Notes: a model not told the origin generated them from the letters alone. 63,297 bases of DNA from Mesorhizobium sp. M8A.F.Ca.ET.218.01.1.1 (GCF_004791165.1 NZ_SRUZ01000008.1:1-63297); one strand, 5' to 3'; counted from the stretch's first letter, positions 1-8,547 are shown. A program made the numbers and translations.

Positions 1-15
1 GACGTATGAAGCTCG

Positions 16-61
16 TCCGCCGCAGCGCCGCGCCAACCAAACCGCTTGGCGCTGCGGCGGA
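16..61. repeat. Perfect 14-bp inverted repeat (hairpin)
   Basis: Two perfect 14-base arms (16-29 and 48-61, starting TCCGCCGC and ending GCGGCGGA) flank an 18-base loop. The loop can itself pair further (GCGCCAA with TTGGCGC), giving an alternative fold. No T-tract follows, so it is not a canonical Rho-independent terminator. It may end a transcript arriving from the left or belong to a repeat element. Confidence 0.6.
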
Positions 62-76
62 TGCATAGGGGGAGAA

Positions 77-119
77 CTGTTACCTATGTATCCGGTTCAA
101 TCTGTTACCCATCTATCGG
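77..119. repeat. Two tandem CTGTTACC-type repeats, possible insertion-sequence end
   Basis: Two imperfect direct copies (77-95 and 102-119) share the core CTGTTACC(T/C)AT(G/C)TATC(C)GG. Multiple short terminal repeats of this type occur at ends of some transposons in rhizobia (recalled, not checked). No transposase reading frame lies inside the window, so if this is an element end, the element lies to the left or is decayed. Confidence 0.3.
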
Positions 120-187
120 CTGGACACTGGACGCAACCGCGGCGCCTTCTTGCATCATTGGGGATTAGCGAAATCGGCGATGACAGC

Positions 188-247
188 GCCCCTCTCCCCG
201 TCACTATACGGGGAGAGGATGCCGGCAGGCAGGTGAGGGGCAGCGCC
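188..247. repeat. Dispersed palindromic repeat, copy 1
   Basis: The core is an inverted repeat CTCTCCCCG ... CGGGGAGAG followed by a GC-rich tail (GCCGGCAGGCAGGTGAGGGG). The same unit recurs at about 22914-22970 in opposite orientation and, more divergent, at 23033-23093. The size and intergenic position fit the palindromic repeat families scattered through rhizobial genomes. Confidence 0.7.
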
Positions 248-318
248 AGCCATGGTCAGCAAAGCGTCGCAATGCAGGACGTTTTTCTGCCTTCGACCGG
301 GCGGCCGGCGTCGCCGTC

Positions 319-750
319 TTAGCCGAGCCCCAGATGGCTCTTCAGGCTGGGCACCGAGCCGAGCACCTGGTTGGTCAAATCGGGGCCGGCGGCTGCCTCG
401 GCCTGCTGGACCAGCGTCTCGCCTGCCTTCTGGATCTGCGCCATGTCGAGGCCGGATGCCTTGAGCGCGGCGAGGCCGTTGACCAGCGCGCCGGCTTTCT
501 CGCCGAGAACGCCGCCAAGCGCGCCTTGCAGCGAGGACAGGAAGCCGCCGCCGCCGGCCGGGGCGGCCATGACGTCGTATTTCTGCGCCAGCGCATCGGC
601 GCCCGGAATCTTGGCGAAGAAGAAGGAGGCGCTGGTGCCTTCCGCCTCATGCTCGAGGACCGAGAAAATGGTGCCGACGACCTTTTCGGTCGTAGCCTGG
701 TCGAGACCGGCCTTCTGCGAGACGGTGTTCACGATGTCCTGGACGTCCAT
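319..750 (-). CDS. DUF2780/DUF937-like small protein of unknown function
   Basis: The 143-residue protein is acidic and Ala/Gly-rich. The pattern is an N-terminal helical part (MDVQDIVNTV), a motif KIPGADALAQKY near residue 47, a Gly-rich hinge (GGGGFLSSLQGALGG) and a helical C-terminus ending PSLKSHLGLG. This resembles the DUF2780 and DUF937 families of unknown function. No signal peptide is visible. A GAGGTGAAG sequence just upstream of the ATG serves as ribosome-binding site. The next gene upstream on the same strand is a small putative membrane protein. Function is unknown and the family assignment is tentative. Confidence 0.65.
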   Translation of the reverse strand: MDVQDIVNTVSQKAGLDQATTEKVVGTIFSVLEHEAEGTSASFFFAKIPGADALAQKYDVMAAPAGGGGFLSSLQGALGGVLGEKAGALVNGLAALKASGLDMAQIQKAGETLVQQAEAAAGPDLTNQVLGSVPSLKSHLGLG

Positions 751-759
751 GACTTCACC

Positions 760-918
760 TCAACCTTGGGTTTTCGTGTTTGCCGGATGGCGCTGGCGGC
801 TGCGTACCTTGACCATGGACTTGCGACTCGCCGCAACAACGGCCGCGCGCATCGCCAGAACGGCGGCCGCAACCATGAAAGCTGTTGCGAGCATCGGCGA
901 GGTCGTGGTCATCGGCAT
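760..918 (-). CDS. Putative 52-residue single-span membrane protein
   Basis: The ATG at 918 is preceded by GGAAGGAACA, a good ribosome-binding site; a longer open frame starting at 975 lacks one and would run into the repeat at 939-1041. The protein has a hydrophobic stretch (MLATAFMVAAAVLAM, residues about 9-23) and then a strongly basic tail, as expected for a membrane segment with its positive end in the cytoplasm. It ends only 9 bases before the DUF2780-like gene, so the two may be cotranscribed. No function can be assigned and it could be spurious. Confidence 0.45.
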   Translation of the reverse strand: MPMTTTSPMLATAFMVAAAVLAMRAAVVAASRKSMVKVRSRQRHPANTKTQG

Positions 919-938
919 TGTTCCTTCCAGATCGGGCC

Positions 939-1041
939 TAGAGCGGTTCAGAGTTTGATAGAACCTCTGCCCCACTCTAACTTCTTGTTTTACGCAATTC
1001 CGGACGGAAAACCGCTACGCACTTTTCCTGGAATTGCTCTA
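939..1041. repeat. Rhizobial mosaic intergenic repeat with imperfect palindrome
   Basis: The segment begins TAGAGCGGTTC and ends GGAATTGCTCTA. It contains an imperfect palindrome: AATTCC...GGAAAA (997-1011) faces TTTTCC...GGAATT (1023-1035). I recognise this as a high-copy intergenic repeat in Mesorhizobium-type genomes. The remaining bases up to the gene at 1261 show nothing beyond its ribosome-binding site. Confidence 0.6.
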
Positions 1042-1260
1042 CCGTGACCGCCAAAAGCGGCCGGCCAGCCAGTTTCCCCCACTATTGTGGCAGCGCCATC
1101 AAGATTATTCACCGATGACAAAAACGTGATGATCTTCAGCGGCCTGGCTGGCGGTCTTGGAGGCGGCGAGGTGTCACCGTCCAGTGGACGATGACAGGCT
1201 CGCCCCTATCTTGCGGACGGCAAGGAAACCGAAGTCAAGACACCGAGATCGAGGAAGCCC

Positions 1261-2148
1261 ATGACCGACGTCACCACCAAGCCCGTCATCACCCAGGCGA
1301 TGATCGACGCCTATGACGAATACACCCATCTGACGCTCGATCGCCGTCGCTTCATGGAGCAACTGACCAGGCTTGCTGGATCGGGTGCCGCGGCCGCCGC
1401 GATCGCGCCGATGCTGGCGGCGAACTCCGCCCAGGCGGCGATTGTCGCCGAAAACGATGTCCGCGTGAAAGGCGAGGACATCACCTATCCCGGCAGCGGC
1501 GGCGAGATGAAGGGCTATCTGGTCAAGCCGGCGAACCAGGCCGGCAAGCTCGGCACCGTCATCGTCATTCATGAAAACAGGGGGCTCAACCCGCATATCC
1601 GCGACGTCGCCCGGCGTGTGGCGCTGGAAGGGTTCGTGGCGCTCGCGCCCGATTTCCTGTCGCCGCTCGGCGGTACGCCCGCCGATGAGGACAAGGCGCG
1701 CGACATGTTCGGGAAACTCGACCCGGCGCAGACCGTGGCCAACGGCGTGGCGACGGTCGCCTTTCTCAAGGCCGACAAGGACGGCAACGGCAAGGTCGGC
1801 GCCATCGGCTTCTGCTGGGGCGGCGGCACGGCCAACATGCTGGCCGTCAATGCGCCCGACCTCGCCGCCAGCGTCGCCTATTACGGCATGCAGCCGAACG
1901 CCGCCGACGCGTCTAAGATCAAGGCTGCGCTGCTGCTGCATTATGCCGGCCTCGACCAGCGCACCAATGCCGGGATCGATGCCTTCAAGAAGGAGCTCGA
2001 CGCCGCGCATGTCGAATACACGGTCTATGTCTATGAAGGCGCCAACCATGCCTTCAACAACGACACCTCGGCGGCGCGCTACGACAAGAAGGCGGCCGAT
2101 CTCGCCTGGGGCAGGACCGTCGCTTTCCTCAAGCAGAAGCTGGCTTGA
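1261..2148 (+). CDS. Dienelactone hydrolase family protein, probably exported by the Tat system
   Basis: This alpha/beta hydrolase of 295 residues matches the carboxymethylenebutenolidase (dienelactone hydrolase) family. The nucleophile motif GFCWGG carries the characteristic cysteine instead of serine; the ENRGL segment supplies the conserved Glu, and GANHAF carries the catalytic His near the end. The N-terminus has RRRFMEQL about 30 residues in, followed by an Ala-rich stretch ending AANSAQAA. That looks like a twin-arginine signal with a long n-region, so the enzyme probably works in the periplasm. GAGGAAG precedes the ATG. Substrate is unknown; no aromatic ring-cleavage genes lie nearby. 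Confidence 0.88.
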   Translation: MTDVTTKPVITQAMIDAYDEYTHLTLDRRRFMEQLTRLAGSGAAAAAIAPMLAANSAQAAIVAENDVRVKGEDITYPGSGGEMKGYLVKPANQAGKLGTVIVIHENRGLNPHIRDVARRVALEGFVALAPDFLSPLGGTPADEDKARDMFGKLDPAQTVANGVATVAFLKADKDGNGKVGAIGFCWGGGTANMLAVNAPDLAASVAYYGMQPNAADASKIKAALLLHYAGLDQRTNAGIDAFKKELDAAHVEYTVYVYEGANHAFNNDTSAARYDKKAADLAWGRTVAFLKQKLA

Positions 2149-2154
2149 TCGTCG

Positions 2155-2601
2155 TCACCTTCCCGGCGCCCAGACCGTCTCGAAAGCCGGCGACAAGGTG
2201 AAGCCCGCCGGACGCTCCGATGTCGGCGGCGGGCGCCGTACGCCTTCCTGCAAATAGCGCAGGGCCGAAGTCACCCCGTGGACCGTGTAGGGCTTGGCAA
2301 TGACCCCGATCGCGCCGGCGAAATGGTCGGGAATGCGCTTCGGGTTGGCGGTCATGAAAACGACCATGGAGTTCTTCCTGTCGTCGATATATTCGGCGAC
2401 ATCGATGCCGGTCGGGCCGTCGGTGAGGTGGATGTCGACAAAGGCGATGTCGGCCCGCGTCGAATCAACCACCTCCCTTGCTTCGGCCAGGGATGTCGCC
2501 CAGCCCACCACACTGTGGCCGGCGTCCTGGACAAGGCTTTCCAGCTCCATGGCCAGCAAGGCCTCATCCTCCACGATCAGGACCTTGAGAGGCTCATTCA
2601 T
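2155..2601 (-). CDS. Single-domain response regulator (LovR-like), partner of the LOV kinase
   Basis: The 148-residue protein is a receiver domain with acidic pair E11-D12, phosphoacceptor D56 (FVDIHL) and the conserved Lys in IAKPY, followed by a short Pro-rich tail and no output domain. Its ATG overlaps the stop of the upstream kinase gene (ATGA), so the two are translationally coupled. Stand-alone receivers beside LOV kinases are known from Caulobacter LovK/LovR, where they feed into the general stress response. That role here is inference. The longer open frame to 2676 is rejected because it lies inside the kinase gene. Confidence 0.88.
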   Translation of the reverse strand: MNEPLKVLIVEDEALLAMELESLVQDAGHSVVGWATSLAEAREVVDSTRADIAFVDIHLTDGPTGIDVAEYIDDRKNSMVVFMTANPKRIPDHFAGAIGVIAKPYTVHGVTSALRYLQEGVRRPPPTSERPAGFTLSPAFETVWAPGR

Positions 2602-3746
2602 GACAGGTTCCCTTTGTGCTGTGGTCCGTTGGGCATCGAAATGACAACGCGAGTGCCGGGACCGGCATCGCGCCACTCGATGTCGGCGCGCAATTGGCGT
2701 GCAAGCGACTTGATCAGCCGCATGCCGAAGGAGGCGTCCCCATTGGCGTCCGCCATGCCGACGCCGTCGTCCGAGACCTCGATGTTCAAATGGCCGTCTG
2801 GCTGGCTCATCTTGATGCCGATGCTGCCCGATCTCGTGCCATCCGGCCCTTCCTTGAAGGCATGCTTGAGTGCGTTGGTGAGGAGCTCGTTCACCATCAA
2901 TGCCACCGGCGTTGCCTTCTCGGCTGGGATGATGATGGACTCGAGATCGAGTTTCGGATTGATTTCCGAGCGTCCCGAAGCCGTGAGCAGCTCGGAGACG
3001 AGATCCCTGGCAAAATCCGAGACATCGAACTTGCTGACGTCCTTGGATTGGTAGAGCCGGCGGTGCACGGTGCTGAGCGCCTCTATGCGTTCCAGCATCG
3101 TGCCCAGCGAGCGCTTCAAATTCTCGTCACTGGCGGCCCGGCTCTGCATGAGGATGAGCGAGGAGATCATCTGCAGGTTGTTCTTCACGCGATGATCGAC
3201 CTCGTGCAGCAGCGTGGTCTGCGCCTCGAGCGCCGCCTCGAGTTCCGCAGTACGTTCCCTCACGGCTTTCTCGAAGCGATCCTTGTCCGCGGTGATGCGA
3301 TGTTCCGAACGCTTGCGGTCTGAAACATCGAGCTGGGAAGCAAAGAAGAATTGCAATTCGCCTTTGTCGTTGGAGACAGGGCTTATGTAGAGCGCGTTCC
3401 AGAAGCTCGAACCATCCTTGCGGTAGTTCAGGATATCGACGCTAAGATCGGTCTCGTTCTCGATCGCGGCGCGTATCTCTGCGATGGCGGCCTTGTCGCT
3501 CTTGGGGCCCTGCAGGAAGCGGCAGTTCTTGCCGATAACTTCATGGCGCTCGTATCCCGTCAGGCGCAGGAAGGCGTCGTTTGCAAAGACGATCGGATTA
3601 TCCTGCCGGCGCGGATCGGTAATGATCATAGACATCCGCGTGGCACGGATGGCCGCCGCGAAGGGGTCGCCCTTGCCTTGCTCGACATGAAGGTCGTCGG
3701 TCATGTGCCATGCGTCGGCGGGTTCCCTGGTCTTTTTCCAGTCCAT
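2598..3746 (-). CDS. LOV-domain blue-light-sensing histidine kinase (HisKA_2 type)
   Basis: The 382-residue soluble kinase starts with a PAS/LOV domain (about residues 28-142) bearing the motif GKNCRFLQ. C75 is the flavin-adduct cysteine of LOV photoreceptors, and Q138 in FFFASQLDVS matches the conserved flavin-contacting glutamine. A short coiled coil leads to HisKA_2 with phosphoacceptor H185 (EVDHRVKNNLQ) and an ATPase domain (NELLTNALKHAF, DDGVGM). GGAGCGACGCG precedes the ATG at 3746; other in-frame ATGs are at 3764 and 3704. The long frame extending to 4331 is a shadow of the neighbouring transporter. It forms an ATGA-overlapped pair with the downstream receiver. Confidence 0.92.
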   Translation of the reverse strand: MDWKKTREPADAWHMTDDLHVEQGKGDPFAAAIRATRMSMIITDPRRQDNPIVFANDAFLRLTGYERHEVIGKNCRFLQGPKSDKAAIAEIRAAIENETDLSVDILNYRKDGSSFWNALYISPVSNDKGELQFFFASQLDVSDRKRSEHRITADKDRFEKAVRERTAELEAALEAQTTLLHEVDHRVKNNLQMISSLILMQSRAASDENLKRSLGTMLERIEALSTVHRRLYQSKDVSKFDVSDFARDLVSELLTASGRSEINPKLDLESIIIPAEKATPVALMVNELLTNALKHAFKEGPDGTRSGSIGIKMSQPDGHLNIEVSDDGVGMADANGDASFGMRLIKSLARQLRADIEWRDAGPGTRVVISMPNGPQHKGNLS

Positions 3747-3889
3747 CGCGTCGCTCCAAGCCATTTTTCGTGGGAGACAACGGCTCAAAGTCGGATTTGG
3801 TTCAATCTCGAACGGCCTGTCGCAGTTCGACGCAGGTGGGAACCAACGGATGCTTTTTGCAACCGACTGGGAGGAAAGGGATTTCTCGA

Positions 3890-4807
3890 CTAGCCGGCGG
3901 AGGCCGGCTTGTGGAAGGCGACGCCGGCCACCACCAGGGCGATGCCGATGCAGTCGGCCGGACCGGGGATCTGACGCAGCACCACGACTCCGATCAGTGT
4001 CGCGGTGACCGGCAGCAGGGACAGCATCAGCGCGAAACTCGAGCGCGGCAACCGCGCCATGGCGAGCTGGTCGCAGGCATAGGGTATGACCGAGGAACAG
4101 ATGCCGACGCCGACGGCGGCAATGAGCAGCGGCGGCGAGAAGAAGGCGGGCAGCGCGTCGGTGAAGCCGATCGGCAGCACGACGACCAAAGCGACCGCCA
4201 TGGCGGCACCCAGGCCGGCGATGCCGTCGGCGGCGCCGGTGCGGGCGACGCGGTGGCCAAGCATGATGTAGCCGACAAAGAGCGCGCCGTTGAGGAAGGC
4301 CCAGGACAGCCCGATCGGGTCGCTTGACCATCTGACGTCGGTCAACAGCAAGGTGCCGGTGACGGCTATGGCAAGAGCGACCAGATTGCGGGTGCTCCTG
4401 AGGCCGACCAGCGCAATGCCGATGGTGCCAACGAATTCAATCGCGGCCACCAGCGAGATCGGCAAGCGGTCGAGCGCCAGGTAGAACGAGCAGTTCATCA
4501 CCGCCAGGCAAGCGCCGAAGGCCAGCAACAACAGGCGCGTCCGCGTATCGGTTCCGACGAAGGTTCGCCAGGGCCGCGTCAGCGGCGCGAAGATCAGCGC
4601 CGCGGTGGCGATGCGCAGCCACGCCATGCCGAGCACGCCGACATGCGGGAAAAGCAATACGGCGAAGGCCGGCCCGAGATAGTGGAAGATGGCGCTGACA
4701 CCGAACCAGACGTGCGGCGGCAGTCTCGTCGCCAGGCGGTCGGGGCCGGCAAGAGCAGGCCTGGTGGCATCGCGACCGGCAGTCGGGACTTGCGCCTGGT
4801 CATCCAT
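3890..4807 (-). CDS. EamA (DMT) family inner-membrane exporter, RhtA-like
   Basis: The 305-residue protein has about ten hydrophobic segments in two EamA halves, the layout of drug/metabolite transporters such as the threonine/homoserine exporter RhtA. The segment SFYLALDRLPISLVAAIEF is typical of that branch. It is divergent from an Lrp/AsnC regulator whose start is only about 90 bases away, an arrangement usual for amino-acid exporters controlled by their substrate. The substrate is inferred to be an amino acid or derivative and is not shown by the sequence. Confidence 0.87.
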   Translation of the reverse strand: MDDQAQVPTAGRDATRPALAGPDRLATRLPPHVWFGVSAIFHYLGPAFAVLLFPHVGVLGMAWLRIATAALIFAPLTRPWRTFVGTDTRTRLLLLAFGACLAVMNCSFYLALDRLPISLVAAIEFVGTIGIALVGLRSTRNLVALAIAVTGTLLLTDVRWSSDPIGLSWAFLNGALFVGYIMLGHRVARTGAADGIAGLGAAMAVALVVVLPIGFTDALPAFFSPPLLIAAVGVGICSSVIPYACDQLAMARLPRSSFALMLSLLPVTATLIGVVVLRQIPGPADCIGIALVVAGVAFHKPASAG

Positions 4808-4896
4808 CGGCGCAGTATCGCAGGCGATCTTTCCGGTTTATATGGACGATGAGCAGCAAGTCCGGTCATTTCTTTCCCGGAAGCAAGGATTTTTCC

Positions 4897-5376
4897 ATGA
4901 AACGCCTTCGAAGCGAAAGCGTCGACCTCGACGCCGCCGACATGAAAATATTGCGCTTGCTGGAAGAGGACGCGCGCATCAGCACGGCGGAGTTGGCGCG
5001 CTCGGTCGGCCTGTCGGCGCCGAGTGTGGCCGAGCGCCTCAAGCGGCTGCAGGAGAACGGCGTGATCGAAGCTTATTCGGTCAGAATCAATCCCGCGGCG
5101 CTTGGCCTGAAACTGTCGGCATGGCTGCGCATCCGGCCGGTGCCGGGGCAATTGGCGGTCGTGGCCGAGATCATCCGCTCCCTGCCCGAGATCGCGCAAT
5201 GCGACCGGGTGACAGGCGAAGACTGTTTCATCGCGCTGGCGCATGTCGGCTCGGTGGCCGAACTCGAACGGGTGATCGATCGCATCATCCCCCATGCGAT
5301 GACCAACACGGCGATCATCCAGTCGTCGCCGGTGATCGCGCGCTCGCCGCTGGCGGCGATCAAGCGGCAGGTTTGA
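4897..5376 (+). CDS. Lrp/AsnC family transcriptional regulator
   Basis: The 159-residue protein has an N-terminal winged helix (DAADMKILRLLEEDARIS; recognition helix LSAPSVAERLKRL) and a C-terminal ligand-binding RAM domain (VTGEDCFIALAHV). AAGGA seven bases before the ATG at 4897 decides the start over an ATG at 4849. It is divergent from the EamA exporter, so it probably senses an amino acid and controls that exporter. Family identity is firm; the target is inferred from position. Confidence 0.9.
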   Translation: MKRLRSESVDLDAADMKILRLLEEDARISTAELARSVGLSAPSVAERLKRLQENGVIEAYSVRINPAALGLKLSAWLRIRPVPGQLAVVAEIIRSLPEIAQCDRVTGEDCFIALAHVGSVAELERVIDRIIPHAMTNTAIIQSSPVIARSPLAAIKRQV

Positions 5377-5437
5377 TCTCGGTGAGATGTTGCTTGAGAA
5401 AAATGTCAGCGCCAGACGGCGATCGAAATCGCTTGCC

Positions 5438-5635
5438 TCAGGCGTGGCCGCGCTTCAGGCGGGCGCGTTTCAGGATGCTGCGCCAGCGAATCATGTCGAA
5501 TGGGATCGGTTCGTTGTTGTTGGCGATGTGAAAGATCTCGTTGTCGACATTCTTGAGCGAACGCCAGAAATCATAGTCTGATATGCGCGGATCGGCCGCC
5601 AGCCTATCCACCTCGACCTTGATGTCGGTTTTCAT
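5438..5635 (-). CDS. Conserved-looking hypothetical protein, 65 residues
   Basis: A short charged protein (MKTDIKVEVDRLAADPRI at the N-terminus, ending KRARLKRGHA) rich in Asn, Asp and Arg, with no membrane segment or known motif. The frame extends upstream to 5719, but the segment added has no protein-like character. Codon use resembles the neighbours. It stands alone between the Lrp-type regulator and the thioesterase. I do not recognise the family. Confidence 0.5.
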   Translation of the reverse strand: MKTDIKVEVDRLAADPRISDYDFWRSLKNVDNEIFHIANNNEPIPFDMIRWRSILKRARLKRGHA

Positions 5636-5867
5636 GCACGTCCCTCGAACCGGCTTCGCCCCGCCGCCCGTAAACAACCCTGGTGCGGACGTTTTCGACC
5701 GCTCCGCTGAGTCGTTCAACGGCTCAATTGGCTTGTTCCCGTTAAAACCTCGGTAAGGTTAATGTGGGTCCAGGACCGCTTCAAGCGCTGGCGCCAGTCG
5801 ATTTGAGGGGGCCGGCGATTTTGGTTCGCGGGTGTGGCTTTGAAGTCGTTCCGTCCTCGAATTTGCC

Positions 5868-6353
5868 CTAGCCCTGCTTGCGCCTGATTCCGATCGAGCG
5901 CCCGGCGCGTTCGGGCATTGGCAGCACCGAATGGGCGGCGCGCATGGCTTCGATCCTGGCCAGCACATCGGCCGGGAAGGGCGCCACCTTCGGCCCCGAC
6001 ATGTCGACATGCAGCGACAGGGTCTCGGACGTGGCGGCGAGCCAGCCGTCGACATGGCGGATTTCCTGGTAGGCCCTGAGCCGCTTCTCGTCATGGTCGA
6101 TGAGTTGAAAGGAGACTATGACCTTGTGGTCCAGGTGCAACTCCTGCACGTAGCAAACATGGACTTCGGCGGTGTAGATGGTGAGCCGCCGCTCTTTCAC
6201 ATAGTCCAGGCCCATGCCCATCGCCTCGAAGGCCTCGTCCGAGCAGCGGTCGAACAGCACGTTGTAATAGGCCATGTTGAGATGGCCGTTATAGTCGATC
6301 CAGTCCTTCTCGATGTCCATGGGCTTGGAAACGAAGGGGGCGAGGATGGACAT
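5868..6353 (-). CDS. Hotdog-fold acyl-CoA thioesterase
   Basis: The 161-residue protein shows the 4-hydroxybenzoyl-CoA thioesterase-like signature DYNGHLNMAYYNVLFD, with the Asp/Asn/Gly/His cluster used for thioester hydrolysis. A TYIPT-type active-site variant is not present. The rest is a single hotdog domain with a Pro/Arg-rich tail. It is divergent from the flavoprotein at 6456 with about 100 bases between starts. The acyl substrate cannot be read from the sequence; carnitine-pathway or fatty-acid thioesterases of rhizobia look similar. Confidence 0.85.
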   Translation of the reverse strand: MSILAPFVSKPMDIEKDWIDYNGHLNMAYYNVLFDRCSDEAFEAMGMGLDYVKERRLTIYTAEVHVCYVQELHLDHKVIVSFQLIDHDEKRLRAYQEIRHVDGWLAATSETLSLHVDMSGPKVAPFPADVLARIEAMRAAHSVLPMPERAGRSIGIRRKQG

Positions 6354-6422
6354 CGAAACTTCCTTGTTCTGGTGCTGGACAGAGCGTGGTCGTGGAGACT
6401 ACGCATCCATAATCGCATGACA

Positions 6423-6434
6423 AGCATGCATGCT
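6423..6434. promoter_or_regulatory. 12-bp perfect palindrome in a divergent promoter region
   Basis: AGCATGCATGCT lies 22 bases before the flavoprotein start, between it and the divergent thioesterase gene. A perfect palindrome at this place could be an operator, but no local regulator gene is evident. Confidence 0.3.
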
Positions 6435-6455
6435 GGTCCATTCGCGGAGGATTCC

Positions 6456-7871
6456 ATGGCTCTGAGCGACCTCAATCCGGTCGAACGCAACGAGGAAGGC
6501 ATCGCGGCCGTACTCGGCATCCTCAAGCAGCGTCTGGGCGAGCGCTTCCAGACCGGACAGGCGATCCGCTCGCAGCACGCGCATACGACTACCTATATTC
6601 CGACGCAGGCGCCCGACGGCGTCGCTTTCCCGGAGACGACGGCCGAGGTGCAGGAAATCGTGCGCGCCTGCGCGGCACACCGCGTGCCGGTGATCGCGTT
6701 TGGCGTCGGCTCGTCGCTCGAAGGCCACACCAACGCGCCGGGTGGCGGCATCTCGGTCGATACGTCGCGGATGAACCGCATTCTTGCGGTCAATCCGCAG
6801 GATCTCGACTGCACCGTCGAACCCGGCGTGACGCGCGAGGGCCTGAACCGGCATCTGCGCGACACCGGCCTGTTCTTCCCGATCGATCCGGGCGCCAATG
6901 CCTCGCTCGGCGGCATGGCGGCGACGCGGGCCTCCGGCACCAATGCGGTGCGCTACGGCACGATGCGCGAGAACGTGCTGTCGCTGACCGCCGTGATGGC
7001 CGACGGCGAGACCGTGACGACCGGCAAGCGGGCGAAAAAGAGCTCGGCGGGCTATGACTTGACCAGGCTGCTGGTCGGATCCGAAGGCACGCTCGGCATC
7101 ATCACCGCGCTGACCTTGAAGCTGCAAGGCATTCCGCAGGCAATCTCGGGCGGCGTCTGCCCGTTCCCGAGTGTCGAGGCGGCCTGCAACGCGGTGATCG
7201 CGACGATCCAGATGGGCATTCCGGTGGCGCGCATCGAACTGGTCAACGCGCTGCAGATGCGAGCGATGAAGACTTATTCCAAGCTCGACTATCCCGAGAG
7301 CCCGTGCCTGTTCGTGGAATTCCACGGCAGCGACGCCGGCGTTGCCGAGCAGGCCGAGACCTTCGGCATGATCGCCGAAGAAAATGGCGGCGGGCCGTTC
7401 CTGTGGACCAGCGTCGCCGAGGAGCGCACCAAATTGTGGAAGGCCAGGCACGACGCCTACTGGGCGTCGCTGACCTTGCGGCCGGGCGCCAAGGGCCTGT
7501 CGACCGATGTCTGCGTGCCGATCTCGCGCTTTGCCGAATGCGTCACCGAGACCGAAGCCGACATCGCCGAGATGGGCCTGATCGCGCCGATCGTCGGTCA
7601 TGCGGGCGACGGCAATTTCCATGTGCTGGTGCTGATGGATGTCAACGACCCCGAGGAAATCGCGCTGTCGGAAAAGTTCGTCGCACGGCTCAATATGCGG
7701 GCGATCGCCATGGAGGGCACCTGCACCGGCGAGCACGGCATCGGCCAGGGCAAGATCGGCTTCCTGCGCCACGAACTCGGCCATGGCGTCGACATCATGC
7801 GCACCATCAAACAGGCGCTCGATCCGCAAAACATCATGAATCCGGGCAAGATCCTGCCTGACATGGGCTAA
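6456..7871 (+). CDS. FAD-binding oxidoreductase, D-lactate dehydrogenase (cytochrome) type
   Basis: The 471-residue flavoprotein of the FAD-linked oxidase/GlcD group has a PCMH-type FAD-binding N-terminus (GVGSSLEGHTNAPGGG; GANASLGGMAATRASGTNAV; GSEGTLGIIT) and the C-terminal cap with catalytic HAGDGNFH and GTCTGEHGIGQGK. These match the LDHD/Dld family, which oxidises D-lactate or other D-2-hydroxy acids and passes electrons to cytochrome c or quinone. GGAGG five bases before the ATG at 6456 fixes the start; the much longer upstream frame is spurious. The exact hydroxy acid is uncertain. Confidence 0.92.
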   Translation: MALSDLNPVERNEEGIAAVLGILKQRLGERFQTGQAIRSQHAHTTTYIPTQAPDGVAFPETTAEVQEIVRACAAHRVPVIAFGVGSSLEGHTNAPGGGISVDTSRMNRILAVNPQDLDCTVEPGVTREGLNRHLRDTGLFFPIDPGANASLGGMAATRASGTNAVRYGTMRENVLSLTAVMADGETVTTGKRAKKSSAGYDLTRLLVGSEGTLGIITALTLKLQGIPQAISGGVCPFPSVEAACNAVIATIQMGIPVARIELVNALQMRAMKTYSKLDYPESPCLFVEFHGSDAGVAEQAETFGMIAEENGGGPFLWTSVAEERTKLWKARHDAYWASLTLRPGAKGLSTDVCVPISRFAECVTETEADIAEMGLIAPIVGHAGDGNFHVLVLMDVNDPEEIALSEKFVARLNMRAIAMEGTCTGEHGIGQGKIGFLRHELGHGVDIMRTIKQALDPQNIMNPGKILPDMG

Positions 7872-7971
7872 GGGCATCGTGAGGCGCCGGTCTTGACCGC
7901 GCCGCCATTCGGGTCGAGGCTCCTCAAGTGGCAAGCCTGGAAAACAGGCGTGCCGGCTGAGGAGGACTGTC

Positions 7972-8490
7972 ATGGCCATTTCACGCAAGGAAGAAGCGCG
8001 CGCGCTGAGCGCCGACGAAAAGGAATTGGTGGAGAAGTCGCACCATCCGGCGGTCCAGGATCTTTCCGACGCCGACCTTTCCGGCCTGGTCAAGCTGTTG
8101 CGGGAACGGCGCGACAAGGCGCAGACCGAAGCGCATCGCCGCCGTCGTGAAATCCGCGGCAAGGGCGCGTCAAAGGGCGCGACCGCCTCGAAGGCTCATG
8201 GCGGTTCACAAGTGAAGCTTGCGGTGCTGGCGACGGCGATGCGGCGGCTGAACGGCGAGGCCGAACTGCGCCGCCAACTGGCGGCCCGCATTTCGCTGGT
8301 CGGCAACGCGCGCAAGGCGCTGACCTTGAAGCAGAAAGCCCCGAACGGTCCGACGCACAATTCGCGCACGGCGCACAAGGGTATGCAGGCCGTGGCCAAC
8401 CAGAAGGTTGCAAGCCTGGTCCGACCGGCTGAACTCGGCCGGCAGCGCAAGGCGGCCAAGGTGGCGCAGGCGAAACGCGACGCACGTTGA
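7972..8490 (+). CDS. Basic hypothetical protein, 172 residues
   Basis: The protein is very rich in Lys, Arg and Ala, with a short motif EKSHHPAVQDLSDADLSGL near residues 22-42 and a mostly helical, basic remainder. Similar proteins are common in Rhizobiales as uncharacterised products (recalled). GAGGA lies before the ATG. The charge suggests nucleic-acid binding, but no domain is recognised. It lies between the D-lactate-dehydrogenase-like gene and the convergent DyP peroxidase. Confidence 0.7.
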   Translation: MAISRKEEARALSADEKELVEKSHHPAVQDLSDADLSGLVKLLRERRDKAQTEAHRRRREIRGKGASKGATASKAHGGSQVKLAVLATAMRRLNGEAELRRQLAARISLVGNARKALTLKQKAPNGPTHNSRTAHKGMQAVANQKVASLVRPAELGRQRKAAKVAQAKRDAR

Positions 8491-8547
8491 GGGGCCGCGG
8501 ATAGAGGCCGCCAGCCGACGCTCTACTGCGCAGCGACAAAGCTTCTC

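Noticed and set aside
3747..4331. Extended N-terminus of the LOV kinase
   Set aside because: It overlaps the transporter gene in another frame, is Arg-rich and lacks any domain.
5931..6455. Extended N-terminus of the D-lactate-dehydrogenase-like protein
   Set aside because: It is antisense to the thioesterase gene; a strong ribosome-binding site and family length support 6456.
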